From: Bradyrhizobium manausense
GTDB lineage: Bacteria; Pseudomonadota; Alphaproteobacteria; Rhizobiales; Xanthobacteraceae
Direction of reading: 5' to 3'
DNA length: 64,000 nucleotides
Assembly (NCBI RefSeq): GCF_018131105.1
Contig: NZ_JAFCJI010000001.1
Span: 1,302,001 to 1,366,000 of the forward strand
A model generated the notes under the pieces. It was given only the letters and a program-made list of their open reading frames with translations. It had not been told where the DNA came from and searched no databases. Both the position numbers and the translations under genes were made by a program. Shown here one piece after another: positions 1 through 9,131 of the stretch. Numbering within the stretch: position 1 is the first letter of the stretch; each line of letters begins with the position of its first letter.

Positions 1-2
1 AC

Positions 3-332
3 TACGTCATCGTCATCACCTATTCGGACAAGGCCATCGTGATCGTGATGATCTACGACGGCTGGGAGTGGGACAAGGTCGGCGAGATCCTGAAGGCCGA
101 TGTCGGCACGGATGATGCCGACATCATGTCGAAGGCGAAGTGGGAGGTCATGGACAAGACCACGGTGCGCGGCATCTTCGAGTACAACCAGTCCATCATG
201 GATCGCCTGTCGAAGGCCAAGCGCCTCACGCTCGATTTTGAGGATGACGACGAGGACAGCATCGAGATGCAGATCCCGCGCGCCGGCGAAGCGCTTGCCG
301 CGCTGAAATTCTGCGAGGAGAACCGGAAATAA
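3..332 (+). CDS. Hypothetical protein, 5' end outside the window
   Basis: The reading frame is open from base 3, so the gene begins upstream of the window and only its last 109 codons are seen. A GTG at 39 could be read as a start, but there is no Shine-Dalgarno sequence and the upstream codons (YVIVITYSDKAIVI) look like real protein. The visible part begins hydrophobic and beta-prone and continues into an acidic stretch (DFEDDDED near the end), then ends in KFCEENRK. I do not recognise a family. The tail resembles the ends of small periplasmic proteins, but that is a weak impression. Confidence 0.6.
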   Translation, partial: YVIVITYSDKAIVIVMIYDGWEWDKVGEILKADVGTDDADIMSKAKWEVMDKTTVRGIFEYNQSIMDRLSKAKRLTLDFEDDDEDSIEMQIPRAGEALAALKFCEENRK

Positions 333-451
333 ACTGCAGGTCGCCGGCGCAATCGCGTCGTGGTGAATTCCAGCTGGCCCGTCGATTTTGATCTGGAGAA
401 GGGAATTTTTTTGCATGAACCGGGATCGTGAAGTCATGGCGGGAGTGCTGA

Positions 452-697
452 ATGCGCCGTTTCTTCTTCGATCTCCTGGTTGGCAATGTCGTCAAAATCG
501 ATCCGGCCGGCATGGTCTTCGCGCATGCCAAGGCAACGTTTGCGGTTGCCGACGAAATGGCGAGGCATCTGTTCATCTGGCGTGATGACCTGCGCGACCG
601 TGAAGCCTGGATCCGCGTCAGGGACGACGGCGGACACGAGATTTATCGCGCCGTGGTTTGGGCCGAGAGTGCCGACAGGGCGGGCTGGGACAACTGA
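452..697 (+). CDS. DUF6894-type small protein
   Basis: An 81-residue protein starting MRRFFFDLL. The layout is that of DUF6894-type proteins, which are very common in Bradyrhizobium: an N-terminal R-[RY]-[FY]-F-x-[FVL] strand, a central helix (AVADEMARHLFIW) and a C-terminal strand with a small-molecule-sensor-like sequence (WIRVRDDGGHEIYRAVVW). Function of the family is unknown. The typical 'G..V.D..G..' insert after the first strand is diverged here (NVVKIDPAGMVF). A purine-rich GGGAGTG precedes the ATG by seven bases. It sits alone, with no evident operon partner. Confidence 0.7.
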   Translation: MRRFFFDLLVGNVVKIDPAGMVFAHAKATFAVADEMARHLFIWRDDLRDREAWIRVRDDGGHEIYRAVVWAESADRAGWDN

Positions 698-800
698 CCG
701 CCGTTCCGGGACGGCGCCACCGTCCTCCGATCGGAGGATGAGGGCGAGCTCAGGTTGTGATACTGTTCCCTATATTGTTCATCCAAAGCCATTCAACGCC

Positions 801-1919
801 ATGCATCGATCGCGGAAGCTGCCCGACCTCATCGAACGGATTTATGATGCCGGGCTCGATCCGTCGTTGTGGAACGATGTCGTCGTAGGTATCCGCGATT
901 TCGTCGGCGGTCAGGCCTGCGGGTTGTTTTCCAAGGATGCGATCAGCAAGTTCGGGATCACGCATTATTATTGCGGGGCCGATCCGCACTATATCCAGCT
1001 TTATTCCGAGACCCATTCCCGGTTCGATCCCCTGACGGTCCTGCCGCCGCACGGCCAGATCGTCAGCATCCCCGAACTCGTCAATTTCGACGAATATCGC
1101 CGCGGGCGGTTCTATCAGGAATGGATGCGGCCGCAGGGCAGCAGCGACGCCGCCAATGTCGTGCTCGAGAAGTCGAATGCGAGCTGCCCGGTGATGATGA
1201 CGGTGTTGTCGGGCCGGCGCATGGTTGATGCGGCCATGAAGCACCGGATGTCGCTGATCGTGCCGCACGCCACTCGCGCACTGCTCGTCAACCGTGCCAT
1301 CAGCGCGAAGCTGACGCTGGCGACGGCCCTGGCGGACGTGCTGGACAATCTGTCGTCGGGGATCTTCCTGCTCGATTCTTCGTGCCGCCTTGTGCACGCC
1401 AATGCCAGCGGTCATGCGCTGCTGGCGGCCGATGACGTGGTCCGCATCGTTGCCGGCCAACTGGTTACCAGCGGGACCGAGGCCAGCCAGACGCTGCGCG
1501 AAGCCTTTGCGGCCCGCGGCGAGGCCACTCCGCTTGCTGCAACCGGGCATGCGATCTCGCTGCTTTCGCCCAAGGGCGAGCGTTATGTCGCGCACATCCT
1601 GCCACTTTGCTCGGTGCTGCGGAACGGCGGTGAGCGGCCACAGGATGCCGTCGGCGCGCTGCTGTTGCGCAAGGTCACGCTGGGCGGGCAGTCCTATGGC
1701 GAACTGATCGCGCGGACCTTCGACCTGACGCCTGCAGAACTGCGTGTGTTGCTGTCGATCGTGGAGGTCGGTGGCGTGCCGGAAACGGCGAATGCGCTCG
1801 GGATCGCCGAGACGACGGTGAAGACGCATCTGCATCGCGTCTTCGCCAAGACGGGCGTTTCGCGCCAGGCCGATCTGGTCAAGCTCGCGGCTGGATTTTC
1901 CGACCCGCTCGTCCACTGA
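801..1919 (+). CDS. LuxR-family transcriptional regulator
   Basis: A 372-residue protein with a C-terminal LuxR-type helix-turn-helix (about residues 305-365, LTPAELRVLL then ETANALGIAETTVKTHLHRVFAKTG). The N-terminal 200 residues form a putative sensor region with no autoinducer-binding signature that I recognise, followed by a PAS-like segment (SSGIFLLDSSCRLVHANA). The frame is open as far back as 480, but that part reads across another gene and has no protein character. I therefore take the ATG at 801. It converges on the RND permease gene with about 95 bp between stops, so its target cannot be read from position alone. Confidence 0.8.
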   Translation: MHRSRKLPDLIERIYDAGLDPSLWNDVVVGIRDFVGGQACGLFSKDAISKFGITHYYCGADPHYIQLYSETHSRFDPLTVLPPHGQIVSIPELVNFDEYRRGRFYQEWMRPQGSSDAANVVLEKSNASCPVMMTVLSGRRMVDAAMKHRMSLIVPHATRALLVNRAISAKLTLATALADVLDNLSSGIFLLDSSCRLVHANASGHALLAADDVVRIVAGQLVTSGTEASQTLREAFAARGEATPLAATGHAISLLSPKGERYVAHILPLCSVLRNGGERPQDAVGALLLRKVTLGGQSYGELIARTFDLTPAELRVLLSIVEVGGVPETANALGIAETTVKTHLHRVFAKTGVSRQADLVKLAAGFSDPLVH

Positions 1920-2015
1920 CGTATCTGCCGCGATTCACGGGGCGAACGAGACGGACTTTCGGAAGACCGTGCTCGTTCTGTTGTTGATCTCAGGGCTTTC
2001 CCTGGTCCGGTGCCG

Positions 2016-5000
2016 TCAATGCCCCTGGCCTTCGTGAGCCCCTTGGACCGGTGCCGCACTTATGTCGCTGGTATGATGCACCAGCGGTTTCATGCCGGTG
2101 ACGGTCCGCAGCAACACATAGAAGACCGGCGTCAGAAACAGGCCGAACACCGTGACGCCGATCATGCCGGAGAACACGGCCACGCCCATCGCGCGCCGCA
2201 TCTCCGAACCGGCACCGGTCGAGAGCACCAGCGGCAGCACGCCCATAATGAACGCCATCGACGTCATCAGGATCGGTCGCAGCCGCAACCGGCTCGCCTC
2301 GATCGCGGCCCGGATCGGCGTGCGGCCGGCGAATTCGAGTTCGCGCGCGAATTCCACGATCAGGATCGCGTTCTTGGCGGAGAGGCCGACGAGAACAATC
2401 AAGCCGATCTGGGTGAAGACGTTGTTGTCGCCCTTGGAGAGCCAGACGCCGAACATCGCCGCAAGCAAGCCCATCGGCACGATCATGATGATCGAGAGCG
2501 GCAGGGTGAGGCTCTCGTAGAGCGCGGCCAGCACCAGGAACACCAGGAGGATCGCCAGCGGGAACACCCAGAGGCCGGAATTGCCGGCAATGAACTCCTG
2601 ATAGGTCAGGTCGGTCCATTCGAAGGCAAATCCGGGCGGCAGCGTCTCCGCCGCGATCCGCGTTGCCGCCTCCTGCGCCTGGCCGGAGGAATAGCCGGGT
2701 GCCGCCGCCGCATTGATGTCGGACGACAGGAAGCCGTTGTAGCGGATCGCACGCTCCGGACCGGCGCTCTGGCGGATCGTCATCAGCGCCGACAGCGGCA
2801 CCATGTCGCCTGAGGATGAGCGCACCTTCAGCTGCCTGATGTCGTCTGCACGGGCACGGAACGGCGCATCGGCCTGAACGTAGACGGAATAGGTGCGGCC
2901 AAACTTGTTGAAGTCGTTGACGTAGTAGGAGCCGAGATAGATCTGGAGCGTGTTGAACACCTCGGTCACGGGCACGCCCAGCTGAAGCGCCTTGGTGCGG
3001 TCGATGTCGGCGAACAACTGGGGCACGTTGACCTGGAAGCTCGAGAACACCCCGGCGATCTCCGGCGCCTTCTGCATCGCTGTCATGAACGCCTTGGTCG
3101 CATCGTTCAGGGCCTCGTAGCCCAGACCAGCACGGTCCTCGATCTGCAGCTTGAAGCCGCCGATGGTGCCGAGGCCATTGACCGGCGGCGGCGGGAACAT
3201 CGCGATGAAGGCTTCCTGGATGCCGGCATACTTCTTGTTGAGGTCGGCGGCGATGGCATTCCCGCTCAGCGCCGGACCTTTGCGCTCGTCGAACGGTTTC
3301 AGCGTCGAGAACACGATGCCGGCGTTCGACGAGTTGGTGAAGCCCGAGATCGACAGACCGGGGAAGGCGACCGAGCTCTCGACACCGGGCTGGGTCAGCG
3401 CGATGTCGCTCATCTTGCGGATCACTTCTTCGGTGCGGTCGAGCGTGGCACCATCGGGCAGGCGGGCGAATCCGACCAGATATTGCTTGTCCTGGCCTGG
3501 CACGAAGCCGCTCGGCACCTGCTGGAAAAGGAAAGCCGTGATGCCGACCAGCACCACATAGAGACCCATCACCGCGGCCTTGGCCGAGATCACCTTGGTG
3601 ACGGTGCCACTGTAGTTCTCGGACGACCGCGTGAACGCCTTGTTGAAGCCGCGGAAGAACCAGCCAAGCGCCTTTTCGAGGATGATGGTCAGTCGGTCCT
3701 TCGGTTCGTCATGCCCCTTGAGCAGCAAGGCGGAGAGAGCCGGCGACAGCGTCAGCGAATTGACAGCCGAGATCACCGTCGAGATCGCGATCGTCAGCGC
3801 GAACTGCTTGTAGAATTGCCCGGTGAGGCCGGAGATGAAGGCGAGCGGCACGAACACCGCGATCAGCACCATCGCAATGGCGATGATCGGTCCCGAGACC
3901 TCGCGCATCGCCTGATAGGTCGCATCGCGCGGCGATAGGCCGCCCTCGATATTGCGCTCGACGTTCTCGACCACGACGATGGCGTCGTCGACGACGATGC
4001 CGATCGCGAGCACCAGGCCGAACAGACTGAGCGCGTTGATGGAAAAGCCGAACACGTGCATCACCGCAAAGGTGCCGACGATCGACACCGGCACCGCCAG
4101 CAACGGAATGATCGAGGCGCGCCAGGTCTGCAGAAACAGGATCACCACCAGCACCACCAGTGCGATCGCCTCCAGCAGGGTGTGGATGACCGCTTCGATC
4201 GACGAACGCACGAACTGTGTCGGATCGTAGACGATCTGGTAGGACACGCCCTCCGGCATGTTCTTCTTGATCTCAGCCATGGTGGCGCGGACGTGGTCGG
4301 AGATCTCGAGCGCGTTGGAGCCGGGCGCCTGGAAGATCGGGATCGCCACCGCCTGCTTGTTGTCGAGCAACGAGCGCAGGCCATATTCGGACGCACCAAG
4401 CTCGATGCGTGCGACGTCGCGCAGCCGCACCACTTCACCCTTCGACCCGGTCTTGACCACGATGTCGCCGAACTGCTCCTCGTTGGCGAGACGTCCCTCG
4501 GCGTTGACCGACAGTTGCAGGTCGATGCCCTTGACGTTGGGCGATGAGCCGACCACACCGGCGGCGGCCTCGACGTTCTGCGCCTGAATTGCCTTGACGA
4601 TGTCGCTGGCCGTCAGGCCATGTTCGGCCGCCTTCTGCGGATCGACCCAGACGCGCATCGAATAGTCACCGGCCCCGTAGAGCTGGACGTCGCCGACACC
4701 GTCGATCCGCGCCAGGCGATCCTTGACATTAAGCACCGCGTAGTTGCGCAAATACGTCATGTCGTAGCGATTGTTCGGCGACAACAGATGCACGACCATG
4801 GTGAGGTCGGGGGACGACTTCTTGGTGATGATGCCGAGTTGGCGCACAACGGCCGGCAGGCGCGGCTCCGCCTGCTGCACGCGGTTCTGCACCAGTTGTG
4901 TCGCCTTGTCGGGGTCGGTGCCGAGCCGGAACGTCACCGTCAGCGTCATGGCGCCGTCGGTGGTCGCCTGGCTCGACATGTAGAGCATGCCCTCGACGCC

Positions 5001-5216
5001 GTTGATCTGCTCTTCGATGGGAGTAGCCACCGTCTCCGCGATCACCTTGGGATTGGCGCCGGGATAGGTCGCGCGCACCAGCACTGAAGGCGGCACGACA
5101 TCAGGATATTCCGAGATCGGCATCGCAAACAGCGAGATCAGTCCGGCGAGGAAGATCAGCACCGACAGCACGCCTGCGAAAATCGGACGATCGATGAAGA
5201 ATTTTGAGAGATTCAT
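2016..5216 (-). CDS. RND efflux permease, HAE1/AcrB type
   Basis: An inner-membrane proton-driven drug or hydrophobe exporter of 1066 residues, the normal size for the family. The start MNLSKFFIDRPIFA gives the typical first transmembrane segment. The TM4 aspartate pair is present (GIVVDDAIVVVENVE), as is the GQFYKQFALTIAISTVISA region of TM5. It lies 132 bp downstream of its adaptor on the same strand, and the two should be co-transcribed. No outer-membrane factor is linked, so the pump must borrow a TolC-like channel. I prefer the ATG at 5216 over one five codons upstream because MNLSKFF is the conserved N-terminus. Confidence 0.93.
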   Translation of the reverse strand: MNLSKFFIDRPIFAGVLSVLIFLAGLISLFAMPISEYPDVVPPSVLVRATYPGANPKVIAETVATPIEEQINGVEGMLYMSSQATTDGAMTLTVTFRLGTDPDKATQLVQNRVQQAEPRLPAVVRQLGIITKKSSPDLTMVVHLLSPNNRYDMTYLRNYAVLNVKDRLARIDGVGDVQLYGAGDYSMRVWVDPQKAAEHGLTASDIVKAIQAQNVEAAAGVVGSSPNVKGIDLQLSVNAEGRLANEEQFGDIVVKTGSKGEVVRLRDVARIELGASEYGLRSLLDNKQAVAIPIFQAPGSNALEISDHVRATMAEIKKNMPEGVSYQIVYDPTQFVRSSIEAVIHTLLEAIALVVLVVILFLQTWRASIIPLLAVPVSIVGTFAVMHVFGFSINALSLFGLVLAIGIVVDDAIVVVENVERNIEGGLSPRDATYQAMREVSGPIIAIAMVLIAVFVPLAFISGLTGQFYKQFALTIAISTVISAVNSLTLSPALSALLLKGHDEPKDRLTIILEKALGWFFRGFNKAFTRSSENYSGTVTKVISAKAAVMGLYVVLVGITAFLFQQVPSGFVPGQDKQYLVGFARLPDGATLDRTEEVIRKMSDIALTQPGVESSVAFPGLSISGFTNSSNAGIVFSTLKPFDERKGPALSGNAIAADLNKKYAGIQEAFIAMFPPPPVNGLGTIGGFKLQIEDRAGLGYEALNDATKAFMTAMQKAPEIAGVFSSFQVNVPQLFADIDRTKALQLGVPVTEVFNTLQIYLGSYYVNDFNKFGRTYSVYVQADAPFRARADDIRQLKVRSSSGDMVPLSALMTIRQSAGPERAIRYNGFLSSDINAAAAPGYSSGQAQEAATRIAAETLPPGFAFEWTDLTYQEFIAGNSGLWVFPLAILLVFLVLAALYESLTLPLSIIMIVPMGLLAAMFGVWLSKGDNNVFTQIGLIVLVGLSAKNAILIVEFARELEFAGRTPIRAAIEASRLRLRPILMTSMAFIMGVLPLVLSTGAGSEMRRAMGVAVFSGMIGVTVFGLFLTPVFYVLLRTVTGMKPLVHHTSDISAAPVQGAHEGQGH

Positions 5217-5348
5217 GGCTTTGCCCTGCACGAGAGACAGCTCTCCCGTGATCCGGGACGCGGTCCATGCCGCGCTCCCGGAATTGGGATGCGATGTCCT
5301 GGTCGTTATGTCCTGGTCGCTCCGGGCGCGTGGCCCGGAACGATGTAA
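5217..5348. other. Adaptor-permease spacer with a 12-bp direct repeat
   Basis: The 132-bp spacer between the adaptor stop and the permease start is long for a co-transcribed RND pair. It contains ATGTCCTGGTCG twice (5294-5305 and 5308-5319), and GC-rich inverted segments flank the repeats. The role is unknown. It could be a remnant of a palindromic repeat insertion or an mRNA processing or stability element. Confidence 0.45.
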
Positions 5349-6590
5349 CTAGCGTTGCACCACGTCCTGGTTGCTGTGGTTGGAGGCCTGCTGTCCGCGC
5401 GCACCCATCGCCGCGACCTCGGTCTTGAGGAGTGCGCCGGGACGCACGCGCTGCAGGCCGTTGACGACGATGCGGTCGCCGGTCTTCAGGCCGGCCGTGA
5501 CGATGCGCAGGCCGTCGACGGAGCCACCAAGCGTGATCGGCCGGTAGACCGCACGGCTGTCGTCACCAACAGCCATCACGAACTTCTTGTCCTGGTCGGT
5601 ACCGATCGCGCGCTCGTCGATCATCACCAGCGTCTGCTGCTTCGGCTGACCCATGCGCACGCGGGCGAATTGGCCGGGGATCAGACGCCCGTCCGCATTC
5701 GGGAATACCGCGCGGACACGGATGGTGCCGCTCTGGCCGTTGACCTGATTGTCGATGAGCTGGATGTGGCCCTTCGCGGAGAGCCCGCCGGACGTCGCCA
5801 TCTCCACCGGGATCTGGTCGAGATTGCCGCGCTTGCCGGTGCTATCTGCGATCGAGTTCAGCGCGCGCAGCACGACCTCTTCATCGGCATCGAACGAGGC
5901 GTAGATCGGATTGACCGAGACCAGCGAAGTCAGGACCGGGGAGGCAGTTCCGGCGGCAACGAGGTTGCCGACGGTGATCTCGATCTTGCCGACGCGGCCG
6001 TCCACGGGCGCGCGAACCTCGGTGTAGTCGAGATTGAGCTTTGCAGTCTGCAATGTCGCTTCGGCCGCCTTCACGTTGGCGATGGCTTCACGATTGGCGT
6101 TGTCACGCTGGTCGTAGTCGCGGCGGGTGACGACGGCGTTGCCGACCAGCTGCGCTCCGCGTTCGAGTTCGCTCTGAGTGAACACCACACGCGCCTTCGC
6201 GGCTTCGAGCTGCGCATTGGCCTTGTCGACCTCCGCCTCGTAAGGCGCAGGATCGATCTTGAACAGGATGTCACCCGCTTTCACCAGCGCGCCTTCCGTA
6301 AAGTTGGTCGACAGGATCGCGCCGGCAACGCGCGGTCGAAGCTCGACGCGTTGGATGGCTTCGAGCCGGCCGGAGAAATCGTCCCACAGCACGGTCTGCT
6401 TCGGTTCGATCATCGCGACCGTCACGGATACGGCCTGTTCAGCCGCGGCCGCCGTGGCCGTCGCCTGGGCCGAACGGAAATAGTGACCCGTCGCGATCGA
6501 GCCGGCTGCGGCGAGGGCGCCCACGACGGCAACACCGCCGAGAAGGCGGCGGATACGGCCGGGGCGAGAGGTATTTTGGGAGGGGGGCAT
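5349..6590 (-). CDS. RND efflux periplasmic adaptor (membrane fusion protein)
   Basis: A 413-residue HlyD/AcrA-type adaptor that links the inner-membrane permease to an outer-membrane channel. An N-terminal hydrophobic anchor (about residues 18-38, LLGGVAVVGALAAAGSIATG) is followed by a lipoyl half-motif (GRLEAIQRVELRPRVAGAI), an alpha-helical hairpin (about 110-190), the second lipoyl half (YTEVRAPVDGRVGK) and beta-barrel and proximal domains. There is no lipobox cysteine, so it is anchored by the uncleaved helix or a signal peptide. It is the first gene of the pump operon. Its promoter region carries two operator-like palindromes and faces the divergent tetR. Confidence 0.92.
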   Translation of the reverse strand: MPPSQNTSRPGRIRRLLGGVAVVGALAAAGSIATGHYFRSAQATATAAAAEQAVSVTVAMIEPKQTVLWDDFSGRLEAIQRVELRPRVAGAILSTNFTEGALVKAGDILFKIDPAPYEAEVDKANAQLEAAKARVVFTQSELERGAQLVGNAVVTRRDYDQRDNANREAIANVKAAEATLQTAKLNLDYTEVRAPVDGRVGKIEITVGNLVAAGTASPVLTSLVSVNPIYASFDADEEVVLRALNSIADSTGKRGNLDQIPVEMATSGGLSAKGHIQLIDNQVNGQSGTIRVRAVFPNADGRLIPGQFARVRMGQPKQQTLVMIDERAIGTDQDKKFVMAVGDDSRAVYRPITLGGSVDGLRIVTAGLKTGDRIVVNGLQRVRPGALLKTEVAAMGARGQQASNHSNQDVVQR

Positions 6591-6606
6591 TTGCGCGCTC
6601 CAGATA

Positions 6607-6622
6607 TGTAGTGTTCACTACA
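6607..6622. promoter_or_regulatory. Operator-like palindrome 1 (TetR)
   Basis: TGTAGTG-TT-CACTACA is a perfect 7-bp inverted repeat with a 2-bp spacer, 17 bp upstream of the adaptor ATG, between the divergent pump and tetR genes. This is the usual size and position of a TetR-family operator. A diverged second copy lies 51 bp further on. Binding by the neighbouring TetR protein is inferred. Confidence 0.75.
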
Positions 6623-6657
6623 GATGTGGAGCTGGATATCGCAGCGCAAGATACTTA

Positions 6658-6673
6658 TGTACCGTTCACTAAG
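6658..6673. promoter_or_regulatory. Operator-like palindrome 2 (TetR)
   Basis: TGTACCGTTCACTAAG matches palindrome 1 at 12 of 16 positions, and TATGTA-n2-GTTCACTA is shared. The spacing of 51 bp, about five helical turns, puts both sites on the same DNA face. The pair probably forms the regulatory region of the RND pump and possibly of tetR. Confidence 0.6.
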
Positions 6674-6790
6674 AAAAATGTAGCCGCTTACCGCAAGATT
6701 GGGAAGGCGGAAGAGAAAAGAAAGATAGAACAAATAGATAGGATCAGGCGTTAAGTCGAGGACGACGCCGATTCCCGAGGAGATAGGCAG

Positions 6791-7396
6791 ATGGGCATGG
6801 GACGCCCCCGCGAATTCGACGCTGAGGTCGCGTTGGATCAGGCGATGGAAGTGTTTTGGCGCCATGGCTATGAGGGCGCCACGATTGCCCAGCTCACCGA
6901 GGCCATGGGCATCAACCCACCGAGCCTCTATGCCTGCTTCGGCAACAAGGAAGGCCTGCTGAAGGCCGCCCTCGACCGCTACACCAAGTTGCGCGGCGCC
7001 TGGATGGACGAGGTGGTGGCGGCACCAACCGCCCGCGACGTCGCCGAGCGGATGCTGATGGGCATCGCCGACAAGCAGACTGATCCCGCCAATCCGCCCG
7101 GCTGTCTCCTGGTGCAAGGCGGCATCGCCTGCGGCACTGGGTCGGAAAGTGTCCCCTTCGAGCTCGCGGCTCGCCGAGCCCAGAACGAAGACCAGCTTCG
7201 CGATCGCTTCGTGCGCGCCAAGGCCGAAGGCGATCTCAAGCGCACCTCGGATCCCGCAGCGCTCGCGCGCTATGTCTCGGCCGTCTCGGTCGGCATGGGC
7301 GTGATGGCGTCTTCGGGTTCGGACCGCGAAGCGTTGCGGCAGGTGGCGATCGTGGCCGTGCAGGCGGTCGAGGCACAGTCGGCTGACCGAACGTAA
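6791..7396 (+). CDS. TetR/AcrR-family regulator of the adjacent RND pump
   Basis: A 201-residue repressor-type protein with an N-terminal TetR helix-turn-helix (about residues 10-55: ALDQAMEVFWRHGYEGATIAQLTEAMGINPPSLYACFGNKEGL). The C-terminal ligand pocket is of the class with a CLLVQG...C pattern (residues about 99-115), seen in regulators of efflux and detoxification genes. GAGGAGA seven bases before the ATG sets the start. It is divergent from the efflux adaptor, with two operator-like palindromes in the 200-bp gap. The layout is the one I recall for FrrA, the flavonoid-responsive TetR regulator of an RND pump in Bradyrhizobium, but identity is unproven. Confidence 0.88.
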   Translation: MGMGRPREFDAEVALDQAMEVFWRHGYEGATIAQLTEAMGINPPSLYACFGNKEGLLKAALDRYTKLRGAWMDEVVAAPTARDVAERMLMGIADKQTDPANPPGCLLVQGGIACGTGSESVPFELAARRAQNEDQLRDRFVRAKAEGDLKRTSDPAALARYVSAVSVGMGVMASSGSDREALRQVAIVAVQAVEAQSADRT

Positions 7397-7417
7397 TCGG
7401 CCTCCTCTTCTCACCGA

Positions 7418-8905
7418 TTATTTTGACGATAGCGACGGCGGCGGGACGAAGCCCCCGAACTCGCGTTCGATCAACCCAGCCAGCGCAATCGTCGTGCGGT
7501 CTTCGAGAAACGGTCCGATGATCTGCACGCCGATCGGCAGTCCCGACGAGGTGCGCTCGATCGGAACGGCGGTCGCCGGCAGTCCGCAGGTCGAGGCCGG
7601 ATCTGCCCAGATGAAGCACGCATCGGAGTAGTTGTAGCGCATTCCATCGATGTCGAGCTGGCGCGCGTCGAACGGCTCGGAATGGTCGTGTGGAAAGGCC
7701 GGCACGGCCGCGGCCGGGTAAATCACCACGTCGAACTCCTGGAACAGCTCGTGCCACTTCTGTTGCAGCTGCAGGCGGGTCGCATCGGCTGCCAGCCAAT
7801 CACGATGGATCATGCCCCAGCCGCGTGCGCGCTCGGCTTGCAGGCTGCGGTCATCGGGCGAGAGTGCTGTGGCCACGCCTTGCGCTTCCGCGAGTGCGGC
7901 CGGAGTCAGACGTGGGCTTCTCGCGCCGTTCAACAACCTCATGTAGAGCCGCGCGGAGTCGGCAAGATCGGGCAGCGACGTGCTCGCGCGCGCGACCCGC
8001 GCGCCGGATTTGCCGAGCCGCTCGGCCAATCGCCCGATGGCCGAACGCACCGCGTCACCCGTCGGCATCAGCGGATGGCTATCGATCACGAGGATCCTGA
8101 ATCCCCCGAGTTGGTCATGACGCGGGGCGGGCAATGCAAGGCGATAGCCGATCCCGTCGCGGGTCTCATCGGGGCCGGCAATCACGTCGAGCGACAGAGC
8201 GAGGTCCGCTGCGGTGCGCGCCATCGGCCCGACAACAGCCAGATCGCCCTGGCCAGGAACGGGGCGTGCCGGCGGCAGGCCGTATCCACGCAGCGGCACC
8301 AGGCCGAGGCTCGGCTTGTGTCCGAACACGCCGCAGAAATGCGAGGGCACCCTGATCGAGCCGCCGATATCCGAGCCGATCGAGAGCGGACCGAAACCCG
8401 CGGCGAGTGCCGCGCCGCATCCGCCCGAGGAGCCGCCGGGCGAGCGGCCGAGATCCCACGGATTGTTCGTCGCCCCGTAGATCTCGTTGTAGCTCTGGAA
8501 ATCCCGCAAGCCGATCGGGATATTGGTCTTGCCGATGATGATGGCACCCGCCGCCTTTAGTCGCGCGACGAGGAGGGCATCTTCGTCAGGCTGGAAGTCC
8601 CTGAATTGCGGGAATCCCCACGTCGTCGGCAGGCCGGCGACGTTGAATGGCTCCTTCAAGGTGACGGGGATGCCGAGCAACGGCAACCGTTCGCCGCGGC
8701 CGAGCGCGGCGTCGGCTGCGCGCGCGGCCTCTCTGGCGCGGTCCAAATCGCGGACGATGACCGCGTTGATTGGCCCATCCAGGGCCTCGATGCGCGCGAT
8801 CGTATGATCGAGCAATTCCGATGCCGACACCTTGCGCGCGTAAAGGGCGCTCAGCAGCTCGCCGATCGAGCCGTAGGACAAGTCAGCGGCGTCTCGTTGC
8901 ATCAT
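7418..8905 (-). CDS. Amidase (amidase-signature family)
   Basis: A 495-residue amidase-signature hydrolase acting on an amide or acyl-amide; the substrate is not predictable. The Ser-cisSer-Lys triad is visible: the lysine in PVTLKEPF (about residue 82), the cis-serine in GSSGGCGAAL within RSPGGSSGG (about 157), and the nucleophile serine in GSDIGGSIRVPS (about 181). Length is typical of GatA-like amidases, but no gatB or gatC is linked, so a stand-alone catabolic amidase is more likely. Its 3' end lies 21 bp from the end of the convergent tetR. A second ATG directly follows the first. Confidence 0.88.
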   Translation of the reverse strand: MMQRDAADLSYGSIGELLSALYARKVSASELLDHTIARIEALDGPINAVIVRDLDRAREAARAADAALGRGERLPLLGIPVTLKEPFNVAGLPTTWGFPQFRDFQPDEDALLVARLKAAGAIIIGKTNIPIGLRDFQSYNEIYGATNNPWDLGRSPGGSSGGCGAALAAGFGPLSIGSDIGGSIRVPSHFCGVFGHKPSLGLVPLRGYGLPPARPVPGQGDLAVVGPMARTAADLALSLDVIAGPDETRDGIGYRLALPAPRHDQLGGFRILVIDSHPLMPTGDAVRSAIGRLAERLGKSGARVARASTSLPDLADSARLYMRLLNGARSPRLTPAALAEAQGVATALSPDDRSLQAERARGWGMIHRDWLAADATRLQLQQKWHELFQEFDVVIYPAAAVPAFPHDHSEPFDARQLDIDGMRYNYSDACFIWADPASTCGLPATAVPIERTSSGLPIGVQIIGPFLEDRTTIALAGLIEREFGGFVPPPSLSSK

Positions 8906-9131
8906 GAACTCCAGTATATGTCATCGCCGCGTCGGGGCCATGCCGGCTGGGGCACCCAACGTGCAATTTTGAAAGCACGATGAGGAGACGGCGCAACGGG
9001 AACCAGATCTGCCTGCGTGTGGGGGCGGGGCTGGATGTGGTCGGCCCAAACGACAAAATCGCGATCCGGGTGCAGGTGCACGCCAATAGCAGCTATAAGG
9101 GCGGCTCTGCGATCTCGCACACGAGTAGGCA

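Noticed and set aside
480..800. 107-codon N-terminal extension of the LuxR-type regulator
   Set aside because: It overlaps the DUF6894-type gene in another frame, is Arg/Ser/Pro-rich with no protein character, and an internal ATG at 801 gives a normal LuxR length.
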